Positions 1-5,796 are shown, numbered from the stretch's first letter. The stretch is DNA of 5,796 bases from Actinomycetota bacterium (GCA_013697265.1 JACCXE010000146.1:1-5796), one strand, 5' to 3'. Notes: a model not told the origin generated them from the letters alone. Translations and numbers: made by a program.

Positions 1-2561
1 CGGCCGCGGCCTATGCGTTCCCGGCCCGCGGTACCGAGGCGACCGGCAGCGCCGGCATCGATACGTCGATCCCCGCTACCGACTCGCAGGTCACTGTGTC
101 GGGCCGGGGCAAGTTTTCCGACCTCAAGGTCACGGTGAACCAAACCAAGAACCTGTTGAACCAAGCGATCTCGCTCACGTGGAAAGGCGGCGCGCCGACC
201 GCACCAGGCCCGGCTGTGTTCGCCCGGAACTACCTGCAGTTCATGCAGTGCTGGGGTGACGAGGACGGCAGCAACCCGGACAACCCCGGGCCCCCGCCCG
301 AGCAGTGCGCGCAAGGCGCCACCGAAGCGGTGTTCGGCGGCCGGGGCGACGGTCTTTTTCCGTCGGGCAGCTTCTCGGCCACCCGAATCATCTCGAACAA
401 GAGCTGGGAGAACTTCGACCCGAACACCGGAAGTGTCGACGAGAACTCGGGCCACGTGTACCGCGACTTCCGCTCGGTGAAGGGCCCTGTCGTCGGGGTG
501 CCGGTCGACGCCAACTTCAACCCGGACGCCGGCGCCGGCAGCTACTGGCGCAACCCGTACTTCGACGTCGTTACCACTAACGAGATCGCCGGCGCCCGCA
601 CGCTCAGCAACGGCACCGGGTCGGAACTCTTCGAGGTACACACCGGGCTCGAGGACGCCGGCCTTGGTTGCGGCCAGTCGGTGCAGCCCGTCGCCGGCGG
701 CACCAAGGTGCCCAAGTGCTGGCTCGTGGTCGTGCCCCGCGGCACGCCGACCGAAGAGAACGTCGGCACGCCCGCAGCGGGCGACTCGGCGGATCAGTCG
801 GGTGTGGTGACGTCGCCGGTCGCCACCGACCCGTGGAAGAACCGGATCGCCATCCCGCTCGAGTTCAATCCGGTCGACCCCGCTTGCAAACTAGGCGACG
901 ATCAGCGTCGCATCATTGGCTCGGAACTGGCTGCGGCCGCGATCGCGAGTTGGCAGCCGGCGTTGTGCGACAAGCCGGGCCGCTCGCCGTATTCGTTCGC
1001 CACGATCAGCGACGCTAACGCCCGCCAACAGCTGAACGCGGCGGCGCCGGGATCGCCGGGCATGGTCGTGGTTTCTCGGCCGATCGACGAGTCGTTCATC
1101 GACGCCGACAACCCCGTTGTCTACGCGCCGGTCACCCTGTCGGGAATCGTGTTCGGCTTCAACGTCGAGCGCAACACCGATCCGAACGCCGACGCGGCGG
1201 CCAAGGAACTCACCGGCGTGCGCGTGGCCAAGATCAACCTCACGCCCCGCCTGGTCGCCAAGCTGCTGACCCAGTCGTACCGGGACCAGGTCGCCATCAA
1301 ACAGGACCCAAAGTACGACTGGTTGACCAACAACCCGGCCAACCTGGGCAAGGACAAAGACTTCCTTCAGTTCAATCCCGAGTTCAAAGAACTGCTGAGC
1401 GGCGGCAAGAACTTCAGCGGCTTCGTGATGCCGGTGAGCAACTCTGACGCAGCGCGTCAGGTGTGGGAGTACGTGCTCGCCGACCCCGAGGCTCGGGCCT
1501 GGATCGACGGCGCCCCCGACCAGTTCGGTACCAAGGTCAACCCGGTGTATCGCACCAAGGCGATCGGCGGTGGCGTGCCTCCCTTTGGGGATCCGCGGCC
1601 TGAGTCGTTCCCAAAAAACGACCCGTTCTGTTACCAGGCTCCTGCCTTCGGGCCCGGCGGGTCGCTCATCCCGCCGCCGCTGTGCGGGCCCGACTGGTTG
1701 CCGCCGGTCGCGGCGTTCCGTGACGCGGCTCGCGCCACCCGCCTCGCCGACGACGGGGCCAAGGTGATCGAGAACCCGTTCGCGAACTCGGCCGACAAGT
1801 ACTACACGCGTGACCTGCCCCAGCCCCTCGGTATTCGGGCGATTTTGTCGATTGCCGACGCCGCGTCCGCCTTCCAATACGGCGTGCAGACGGCCAGCCT
1901 GAGCCGGGCCGGCGACAACGACAGCGACCGGAAGTTCATTGCTGCTACGGCGGCGTCGTTCGCAGCCGGTATCGAAGCGATGAAGCCCAGCGGAGACCTC
2001 GGCGTGCTTGAGCCCGAGCCGACCGCGAAAGCGGCGAACGGGTACCCGTTGACGGCGCTGACCTACGCCGCGATCAAGCCGCTCGCCCTCGACGCCACGG
2101 CGCGGTCCGACTACGCCGACTTCATCGACTACGCGTCCGACAAAGGCCAAGTATCGGGCTTGAAGTTCGGCCAGTTGCCCAACGGCTACGCGCCGCTGCC
2201 CGCGGCTTTGAAGACGCAGTCGGCCAACGCGGCGAAGAAGGTCCGCGAGCTCACCGCGGCGGCGGCGCAGGCCGACGAGGCATCGGGCGGCGACACGGCC
2301 AGCGGCGGGTCTGACGCCGGCCGCTCAGCGTTTTCGCCGTCCGACTTGGGGTCATTCGGTGGCAGCTTCGCCAACGGTGACCCGGCAACAGCTACGTCGC
2401 CCGCGGTCAACCTGGCCGCGCCGGGCAACAAACGCGTGGTCACGCCCGCGGTCGCAGTGCCCTTCTCGCGCTTCGCGCTGCCCGCTCTGGCGCTGCTTGC
2501 CGCTCTGGCCGCGCTCGGTGCGCTTGAGATCACGAAGCGCCCGCGACGGGCGGTGAGCTAG
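1..2561 (+). CDS. Membrane-anchored PstS-like substrate-binding-domain protein (5' partial)
   Basis: The frame is open from base 3 to TAG at 2559-2561, so the gene begins upstream. GTG at 96 is the first in-frame start codon but lies inside the protein. The first codons read AAAYA-FPARG, like the end of a signal peptide with an AYA cleavage site, so probably only 20-35 codons are missing. The N-terminal module (about 66-800) has NYLQFMQCWGD at 228-260, GLGCGQ at 660-677 and KCWLVVVPRG at 714-743; its cysteines could form disulfides. The second module (about 840-2215) resembles actinobacterial PstS-like type 2 periplasmic-binding folds: NLTPRLVAKLLTQSY at 1236-1280, YPLTALTYAAI at 2043-2075 and a GYAPLP-containing end at 2157-2210. 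I do not see the R-x-x-x-SGT phosphate-contact loop of classical PstS, so phosphate is not assured as the ligand. An Ala/Gly/Ser-rich linker (about 2235-2460) leads to a membrane helix at 2472-2531 and a basic KRPRR tail, an unusual anchor for a binding protein because most are lipoproteins. The family call is from remembered motifs; the coding call is very secure. Confidence 0.85.
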   Translation, partial: AAAYAFPARGTEATGSAGIDTSIPATDSQVTVSGRGKFSDLKVTVNQTKNLLNQAISLTWKGGAPTAPGPAVFARNYLQFMQCWGDEDGSNPDNPGPPPEQCAQGATEAVFGGRGDGLFPSGSFSATRIISNKSWENFDPNTGSVDENSGHVYRDFRSVKGPVVGVPVDANFNPDAGAGSYWRNPYFDVVTTNEIAGARTLSNGTGSELFEVHTGLEDAGLGCGQSVQPVAGGTKVPKCWLVVVPRGTPTEENVGTPAAGDSADQSGVVTSPVATDPWKNRIAIPLEFNPVDPACKLGDDQRRIIGSELAAAAIASWQPALCDKPGRSPYSFATISDANARQQLNAAAPGSPGMVVVSRPIDESFIDADNPVVYAPVTLSGIVFGFNVERNTDPNADAAAKELTGVRVAKINLTPRLVAKLLTQSYRDQVAIKQDPKYDWLTNNPANLGKDKDFLQFNPEFKELLSGGKNFSGFVMPVSNSDAARQVWEYVLADPEARAWIDGAPDQFGTKVNPVYRTKAIGGGVPPFGDPRPESFPKNDPFCYQAPAFGPGGSLIPPPLCGPDWLPPVAAFRDAARATRLADDGAKVIENPFANSADKYYTRDLPQPLGIRAILSIADAASAFQYGVQTASLSRAGDNDSDRKFIAATAASFAAGIEAMKPSGDLGVLEPEPTAKAANGYPLTALTYAAIKPLALDATARSDYADFIDYASDKGQVSGLKFGQLPNGYAPLPAALKTQSANAAKKVRELTAAAAQADEASGGDTASGGSDAGRSAFSPSDLGSFGGSFANGDPATATSPAVNLAAPGNKRVVTPAVAVPFSRFALPALALLAALAALGALEITKRPRRAVS

Positions 2562-3263
2562 ATGCGGGTAACACTCGCCGCGCTCGGCCTCGCCTTGCTG
2601 ATTTCGACAGCTTCGGCGCTGCCCGCGTTCGCCTTGGCTCCCGCCGGTTCGGCCGTGGTGGTCGACGCGACGGGCAACGCACTGCGGAGCGGGGTGAGCG
2701 ACACACAGTTCACGTTGCAGCTACCGAAGGGTGCCGCGTGCCAGGGCGACAGCAAAGACGGCGGCTATCGCGTGCAGAGCTTCATGGTGCCGGCGCGCTA
2801 CGAGCCGGGCGCGCTTTCCTACAATTCGGTCGCGCCTGAGGGCGAGGGCAACTGGTCGCTGTTCGACGTCTTCACCAATCCGTACGTGCAAGCCCAAACC
2901 GGCGTCGCCGAAGAAAAGGGCGACGCCGGCCCGATTGTCAACACGCCGCTGTTCAGCCTCGCGGTGTATCTGCCCCGGCTCGACCTGCTCGCGTCGGGTT
3001 CGTATCACGTCGGCCTGGCCTGCACGCGCTACAACCAGACAAAGAGGTTTTGGGCCACCGACGTGCGCATTTCGGCGCAGCCCGCGGCGGCCGAAAAGAT
3101 CACTTGGCGCGTGCTGGATCCGGCCCCGGCAATCGGTGGCGGTAGCGCTCCCGTCGTCCCGATCGGCGCGGCGGTTGTGACGGTTGCGGTGGTAGCGGCG
3201 TCGGTGACTTTGGGTCGTCGGCGCGTCCGCACGTCGATGCGCGCCGTCGAGGCTCGGTCGTGA
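2562..3263 (+). CDS. Secreted, membrane-anchored two-Cys YRVQS-domain protein, paralogue 1
   Basis: The protein has 233 residues. The ATG directly follows the TAG of the preceding gene (TAGATG), with no strong Shine-Dalgarno, which suggests translational coupling. Residues 1-24 form a signal peptide (MR, a hydrophobic core, then AFA as the likely cleavage site). The domain spans about 50-182: LPKGAAC (Cys60), GYRVQSFMVP (68-77), PYVQAQT (107-113), VNTPLF (126-131), YHVGLACT (Cys154) and a late Trp182. The two cysteines are the only ones in the mature protein and are shared by all four paralogues, so a disulfide is likely. A short linker leads to a membrane helix at about 198-217 and an RRRVR stop-transfer tail. 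It is the most diverged of the four: a Trp-Ser-Leu-Phe segment replaces FRQPL, the spacing between cysteines is shorter (94 rather than 97), and the region before the final Trp differs. I do not recognise a named family or function. The position beside the binding-protein-like gene suggests the two work together at the cell surface. Confidence 0.9.
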   Translation: MRVTLAALGLALLISTASALPAFALAPAGSAVVVDATGNALRSGVSDTQFTLQLPKGAACQGDSKDGGYRVQSFMVPARYEPGALSYNSVAPEGEGNWSLFDVFTNPYVQAQTGVAEEKGDAGPIVNTPLFSLAVYLPRLDLLASGSYHVGLACTRYNQTKRFWATDVRISAQPAAAEKITWRVLDPAPAIGGGSAPVVPIGAAVVTVAVVAASVTLGRRRVRTSMRAVEARS

Positions 3264-4102
3264 TGGCGTTGTTCGCCGCGCCCGTCCTTATGAGTGCGCC
3301 CGCGGTGGGCGCCGCGGAGTTCGTGACCCCCGCCAACGACCCGGCCCAGCCCGGCGCTCCGCTTAGCTCGGGCCAACGGGCCACGCCGTTCTCGTTGAAG
3401 CTGCCGTCGGGTGCCGCATGCACGCGCGACAGCGCCAACGGTGGCTACCGAGTGCAGTCGTTCATGGTGCCGGAGGGCGTGGACCCGCTCACGTTGAGCT
3501 TCGACTCGACGGGGCCCACGCCGAACAGCACCGGAGCGAGCTTTCGCCAGCCGCTGTTCGCGGTGGCTTCAGCCCCCTACGTCGACGCGCAAACATCCGC
3601 GACGGCGAAGAAGGACGACCCGGGCGTGATCGTCAATGTGCCCGCATTCAACCTGACCGCGTTTGCTGCCGGCGATGTTCCCGTCGGCAAATACACGGTC
3701 GGCATTGCCTGCACCAAGGGGCCGGCGTCGGCGACGCAGCTCGATCGAGTGTGGGCGACCAGTTTCACGGTCGACGCCAACCTGGCCTGGACCACCGGAC
3801 CGGGCCCGGCCCCGGCCCGCGGCGCCCTCCCGTCTTCGAAGGATGCGAGTGCGGCTTCGCCGGTCGCCGCCGTACCCGAGTCGGCACCGCTTCCCGCAGC
3901 TGCACCGACCCGAGCCTCGCTCGCGGACCCGGCGGCGCAGGACGCGCCGGGCGGCGACCCGAGCTTCAGCGTGCCGGTAATCGACGCCATTTCGATACCC
4001 GCGTTCTCGTCGCGTATCGGCGTATTCGTTTATCTCGCACTCGCCGCCGCGCTCGCGCGCGTGGCGTATCTGCTCCGGCGCAGCCGCGAGCGGCTCCCCT
4101 AA
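3260..4102 (+). CDS. Secreted, membrane-anchored two-Cys YRVQS-domain protein, paralogue 2
   Basis: The protein has 280 residues from GTG at 3260, which overlaps the upstream TGA by 4 nt; ATG at 3263 (TGATG, 1-nt overlap) is equally plausible and costs one residue. The signal peptide ends near GAA (residue 19), but no Lys or Arg precedes its hydrophobic core, unlike the other three paralogues. The domain spans about 44-177: FSLKLPSGAAC (Cys54), GYRVQSFMVP (62-71), FRQPLF (95-100), PYVDAQT (106-112), VNVPAF (125-130), YTVGIACT (Cys151) and Trp177. The loop between PYVDAQT and VNVPAF is charged (AKKDD) here but Pro/Gly-rich in genes 4 and 5. A linker of about 75 residues rich in Ala and Pro (178-252) acts as a stalk. 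It is followed by a membrane helix at about 253-272 (bases 4016-4075) and an RRSRER tail. There is no sortase-like motif. It is intermediate between paralogue 1 and the gene 4/5 pair. The function is unknown; surface display is inferred from the architecture. Confidence 0.9.
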   Translation: MMALFAAPVLMSAPAVGAAEFVTPANDPAQPGAPLSSGQRATPFSLKLPSGAACTRDSANGGYRVQSFMVPEGVDPLTLSFDSTGPTPNSTGASFRQPLFAVASAPYVDAQTSATAKKDDPGVIVNVPAFNLTAFAAGDVPVGKYTVGIACTKGPASATQLDRVWATSFTVDANLAWTTGPGPAPARGALPSSKDASAASPVAAVPESAPLPAAAPTRASLADPAAQDAPGGDPSFSVPVIDAISIPAFSSRIGVFVYLALAAALARVAYLLRRSRERLP

Positions 4103-4103
4103 T

Positions 4104-4109
4104 GGAGGA
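4104..4109 (+). promoter_or_regulatory. Shine-Dalgarno of gene 4
   Basis: GGAGGA lies in the 10-nt gap between the TAA of gene 3 and ATG at 4113, four bases from GGAGG to the start codon. It is the only strong ribosome-binding site at any junction in the window and fixes the start of gene 4 at 4113, ahead of the later GTG/ATG pair at 4141-4146. The other junctions are abutting or overlapping and appear to depend on coupling. Confidence 0.75.
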
Positions 4110-4112
4110 CAA

Positions 4113-5063
4113 ATGAATCTGGAGCGCCCAATCGCGAGGCGTGTGATGCGCGACCTGGCCCGCGTCGGCATGGTGGCCTCGGCCGTGATGTTGCTGCTGA
4201 GCGCGGCCCCGCTAATGACCGGCGCGCGTGCCGCGGCAACCAACGGTGGTGCGGCCACGGTCACCACTCCGAACAGCGGAACCGGGGGCGGTCAGCCCCT
4301 CGCATCCGGGACCAAGACCACTGCCTTCTCGCTAAAGCTGCCCAATGGCGCCGCCTGCACGGGTGACTCGGCCAACGACGGCTATCGGGTGCAGAGCTAC
4401 CACGTGCCGTCCACGGTGGACCCGGCCTCGCTGACTTACGACGCGACGGGGCCGATCCCGAATGGCGTCGGCGCGTCGTTCCGCCAGCCTCTGTACCAAA
4501 CGAACTCGAGCCCGTACGTGGACGCGCAAACAGCTCCGGCCAGCCCCGCCCCCGGCCCGGGCCCCGTGGTGAACATCCCGGCCTTCGACTACTCGCAGTA
4601 CGACGCGACAACACTGCCCGCGGGCACCTACAACATCGGCATCGCGTGCACTAAGGGCGCGGCGTCGGCGACCCAGCTCGACAAGTACTGGAACGCTCCG
4701 GTGACGATCGCAGCCGACGGCAGCTGGACCGCCGCGGCTCCGTCGGGCGGAACGACCACAAGCACGACCGTGGCTGGGGCCACCACCACAACCATCTCCG
4801 GCGCCACTACCACCACCACAACAGCCGGAGGCGCTACGACCACCACGGTTGCAGGGGGTACGGCGACCACCACACCGACGACCCGCCCGGCGACAACAAC
4901 CCCGACAACGAACTCCAGCGCAGCGGTGAGCAACAACACCCTCGCCCGCACTGGTCGCAACCTCATGCCCCTGCTCGGTTGGGCCGCGGTGCTGCTCATC
5001 TTCGGGCGTTTCACCGTCCTATTCGGACGTCCTCTCAAAGCGAAGGGTTCCCACTTCCAATGA
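4113..5063 (+). CDS. Two-Cys YRVQS-domain surface protein with Thr-rich stalk and LARTG sorting-type C-terminus, paralogue 3
   Basis: The protein has 316 residues. The start is set by GGAGGA just upstream and gives a long basic n-region (ERPIARR, RDLAR), a hydrophobic core at about 18-35, and cleavage near ARA (residue 40). A Gly/Thr/Asn-rich spacer leads to the domain at about 72-205: FSLKLPNGAAC (Cys82), GYRVQSYHVP (90-99), FRQPLY, PYVDAQT (134-140), a Pro/Gly loop (141-151), VNIPAF (153-158), YNIGIACT (Cys179) and Trp205. Residues 214-266 are a threonine-rich stalk, probably extended and possibly O-glycosylated. The end has LARTG (277-281), a hydrophobic stretch (about 284-304, interrupted by Arg299) and a basic tail (GRPLKAK). 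This matches the LAXTG-type signal known for actinobacterial class E sortases, although no sortase gene is visible here, so simple membrane anchoring remains possible. Residues 82-182 differ from gene 5 at only nine positions by eye. The molecular function is unknown. Confidence 0.92.
   Translation: MNLERPIARRVMRDLARVGMVASAVMLLLSAAPLMTGARAAATNGGAATVTTPNSGTGGGQPLASGTKTTAFSLKLPNGAACTGDSANDGYRVQSYHVPSTVDPASLTYDATGPIPNGVGASFRQPLYQTNSSPYVDAQTAPASPAPGPGPVVNIPAFDYSQYDATTLPAGTYNIGIACTKGAASATQLDKYWNAPVTIAADGSWTAAAPSGGTTTSTTVAGATTTTISGATTTTTTAGGATTTTVAGGTATTTPTTRPATTTPTTNSSAAVSNNTLARTGRNLMPLLGWAAVLLIFGRFTVLFGRPLKAKGSHFQ
4592..4639 (+). repeat. 48-bp exact direct repeat, copy A (within gene 4)
   Basis: This segment, encoding the end of the SQYDATTLPAGTYNIG region, is identical base for base to 5539-5586 in gene 5, an offset of 947 bp. 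It is the longest exact match I found between the two genes and marks recent duplication or gene conversion rather than a mobile element. Confidence 0.85.
4752..4910 (+). repeat. Threonine-rich stalk with imperfect 8-10-residue repeats (gene 4)
   Basis: Residues 214-266 of gene 4 consist of runs of three to six threonines separated by short breaks such as VAGA, ISGA, AGGA, VAGG and RPA. The period is 8-10 residues and the DNA repeat is degenerate, with mixed ACC, ACA, ACG and ACT codons, so it is less prone to slippage than the exact repeat in gene 5. Such stalks usually hold a domain away from the membrane or wall. Confidence 0.8.
4941..5060 (+). other. Putative cell-wall sorting signal (LARTG, hydrophobic segment, basic tail)
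   Basis: CTC GCC CGC ACT GGT at 4941-4955 encodes LARTG. A hydrophobic segment and a Lys/Arg tail follow, ending at the stop codon of gene 4. The order of motif, helix and basic tail at the extreme C-terminus is that of sortase substrates, and LAXTG is the pattern established for class E sortases of actinobacteria. The Arg inside the hydrophobic part (FGRF) makes the signal imperfect. No sortase gene is in the window. Confidence 0.55.
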
Positions 5064-5796
5064 CCATCACTTTCAATCGCCTTGTCGCCACCAAGCGTTC
5101 CCGTCGGGTTACGGCCGCCGCGTCGGCGATATTCATCAGCGGTGTCGTGGTTGCCTCGCCCTGGATCCTGAGTGCGAACGCCGCGGGTACCAACGCCGGA
5201 GCGGCGACGGTGGTGACACCGGCCGGCAGCGGCGGCGGTCAGCCGCTCACTGCGGGCACCAAAGACACCGACTTCTCGTTGAAGCTGCCCAGCGGCGCCG
5301 CGTGCACGGGTGACTCGGCCAACGACGGTTACCGGGTGCAGAGCTACCACGTGCCCGCCTCGGTGGATCCCTCGACGCTCACCTTCGACGCCAGCGGCCC
5401 GATTCCGAACGGTGTAGGCGCCAACTTCCGCCAGCCCTTATACCAAACAAACTCGAGCCCGTATGTCGACGCGCAGACCGCGCCCGCCTCTCCAGCGCCT
5501 GGGCCCGGCCCGATCGTGAACATCCCCGCGTTCGACTTCTCGCAGTACGACGCGACAACACTGCCCGCGGGCACCTACAACATCGGGATCGCCTGCACCA
5601 AAGGCTCGGCGTCGCCAACGCAGCAGGACAAGTTCTGGAACGTCCAGCTGAACTTCGCGGCTGACAACAGCTGGACGGTCGTGTCGACAACACCGTCGAC
5701 TACGACGACGTCGTCCACATCGACGTCGACCACATCAAGCACATCGACGTCGACCACATCAAGCACATCGACGTCGACCACATCAAGCACATCGAC
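5060..5796 (+). CDS. Two-Cys YRVQS-domain surface protein with Ser/Thr repeat stalk, paralogue 4 (3' partial)
   Basis: This reading frame is open to the end of the window with no stop; 245 codons are visible. ATG at 5060 overlaps the TGA of gene 4 (ATGA), a classic coupling junction; only a weak GAAGGG lies 12 bases upstream. The signal peptide has a basic n-region (KRSRR, 12-16), a core at about 19-37 and cleavage near ANA (39-41). The domain aligns with gene 4 without gaps from about residue 57: Cys82, GYRVQSYHVP, PYVDAQT, a Pro/Gly loop, VNIPAF, Cys179 and Trp205. Nine of the 101 residues at 82-182 differ, all conservative. From residue 209 the protein is almost only Ser and Thr, and from 220 it is an exact eight-residue repeat (TSTSTTSS). 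The missing end would show whether it carries a sortase-type signal like gene 4 or a plain membrane helix. The function is unknown; a stalked surface protein is inferred. Confidence 0.93.
   Translation, partial: MTITFNRLVATKRSRRVTAAASAIFISGVVVASPWILSANAAGTNAGAATVVTPAGSGGGQPLTAGTKDTDFSLKLPSGAACTGDSANDGYRVQSYHVPASVDPSTLTFDASGPIPNGVGANFRQPLYQTNSSPYVDAQTAPASPAPGPGPIVNIPAFDFSQYDATTLPAGTYNIGIACTKGSASPTQQDKFWNVQLNFAADNSWTVVSTTPSTTTTSSTSTSTTSSTSTSTTSSTSTSTTSSTS
5539..5586 (+). repeat. 48-bp exact direct repeat, copy B (within gene 5)
   Basis: This is identical to 4592-4639 in gene 4. The 947-bp offset equals the distance between the two start codons (4113 and 5060), so the genes align codon for codon without net insertion up to this point. 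Confidence 0.85.
5717..5796 (+). repeat. 24-bp tandem repeat, at least 3.3 exact copies, in frame
   Basis: Units lie at 5717-5740, 5741-5764 and 5765-5788, and a fourth starts at 5789 and is cut by the window end. The visible copies are identical. The unit length is eight codons and in frame with gene 5, giving TSTSTTSS per unit. Each unit contains the 10-bp palindrome TCGACGTCGA. The exact copies suggest recent expansion; gain or loss of units would alter stalk length without a frameshift. Confidence 0.93.

Noticed and set aside
96..98. GTG at 96 as the true start of gene 1
   Set aside because: The frame is open to the window edge, the upstream residues look like the end of a signal peptide, and the conserved module appears to begin before this codon.
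891..2150. Long antisense open frame (419 codons) opposite gene 1
   Set aside because: It mirrors the GC-rich third-position pattern of gene 1, has an Arg/Val/Gly-rich composition with no recognisable motif, and lies opposite a clearly conserved coding region.
2562..2640. Lipoprotein signal in the paralogues
   Set aside because: None of the four signal peptides has a Cys near the cleavage site; the first Cys lies 54-82 residues in, within the conserved domain.
3418..4116. Plus-strand open frame (232 codons) in another frame over gene 3
   Set aside because: It is Arg-rich with no signal peptide or family motif and overlaps the well-supported gene 3 throughout.
4628..5350. Antisense open frame (240 codons) across the gene 4/5 junction
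   Set aside because: Its Val-rich runs are only the reverse complement of the Thr codon runs of gene 4; the sense strand has clear paralogue homology.
5720..5777. Repeated palindrome TCGACGTCGA as a regulator binding site
   Set aside because: It arises from the alternating Ser/Thr codons TCG-ACG-TCG inside the coding repeat and is not placed near a promoter.
5717..5796. Possible CRISPR array or iteron set from the 24-bp units
   Set aside because: The units are contiguous with no unique spacers, are a multiple of three and stay in the reading frame of gene 5, as expected for a coding stalk repeat.

Overview
High-GC DNA with one set of genes, all on the + strand and packed with almost no intergenic space. 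The GC-rich codon use, the secreted alanine/proline- and threonine-rich proteins and the runs of threonine before a C-terminal membrane segment suggest an actinobacterium. The Thr-run linkers are reminiscent of Acidimicrobiia, but that placement is an inference from style, not from a marker gene. There is no RNA gene, mobile element, CRISPR array, clear promoter or terminator, and no gene-free stretch longer than about 10 bases.

Layout: (1) bases 1-2561, a large exported protein cut at its 5' end. It has an N-terminal Cys-containing module, then a domain resembling the PstS-like (type 2 periplasmic-binding-protein fold) substrate-binding proteins of actinobacteria, then a disordered linker and a C-terminal membrane helix. 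(2) 2562-3263, (3) 3260-4102, (4) 4113-5063 and (5) 5060 to beyond the window end: four tandem paralogues. Each has a signal peptide followed by one copy of an approximately 130-residue domain that I cannot assign to a named family. The domain has the pattern F-x-L-x-LP-x-GAAC ... GYRVQS ... VP ... PYVxAQT ... VNxPxF ... G-x-Y-x-x-G-[IL]-ACT ... W, with two invariant cysteines about 95 residues apart. Gene 5 has no stop in the window, so an ordinary closed-ORF search would miss it, yet its homology to gene 4 makes it one of the safest calls.

The four paralogues keep the ectodomain but differ in how they are attached. Gene 2 has a short linker and a membrane helix with an RRRVR tail. Gene 3 has a long Ala/Pro linker and a membrane helix. 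Gene 4 has a Thr-rich stalk and a LARTG-hydrophobic-basic C-terminus resembling a class E sortase signal. Gene 5 enters a Ser/Thr stalk encoded by exact 24-bp tandem repeats and runs off the window. Genes 4 and 5 are a recent duplication with a constant 947-bp offset; gene 2 is the most diverged.

The junctions (stop abutting start, 1-4 nt overlaps, and one 10-nt gap with a strong Shine-Dalgarno) suggest one transcript with translational coupling. My working inference is a cell-surface assembly in which a membrane-tethered binding-protein-like subunit is produced together with a graded series of surface-displayed small-domain proteins. The ligand and role are unknown. No ABC permease, ATPase or sortase is in the window.
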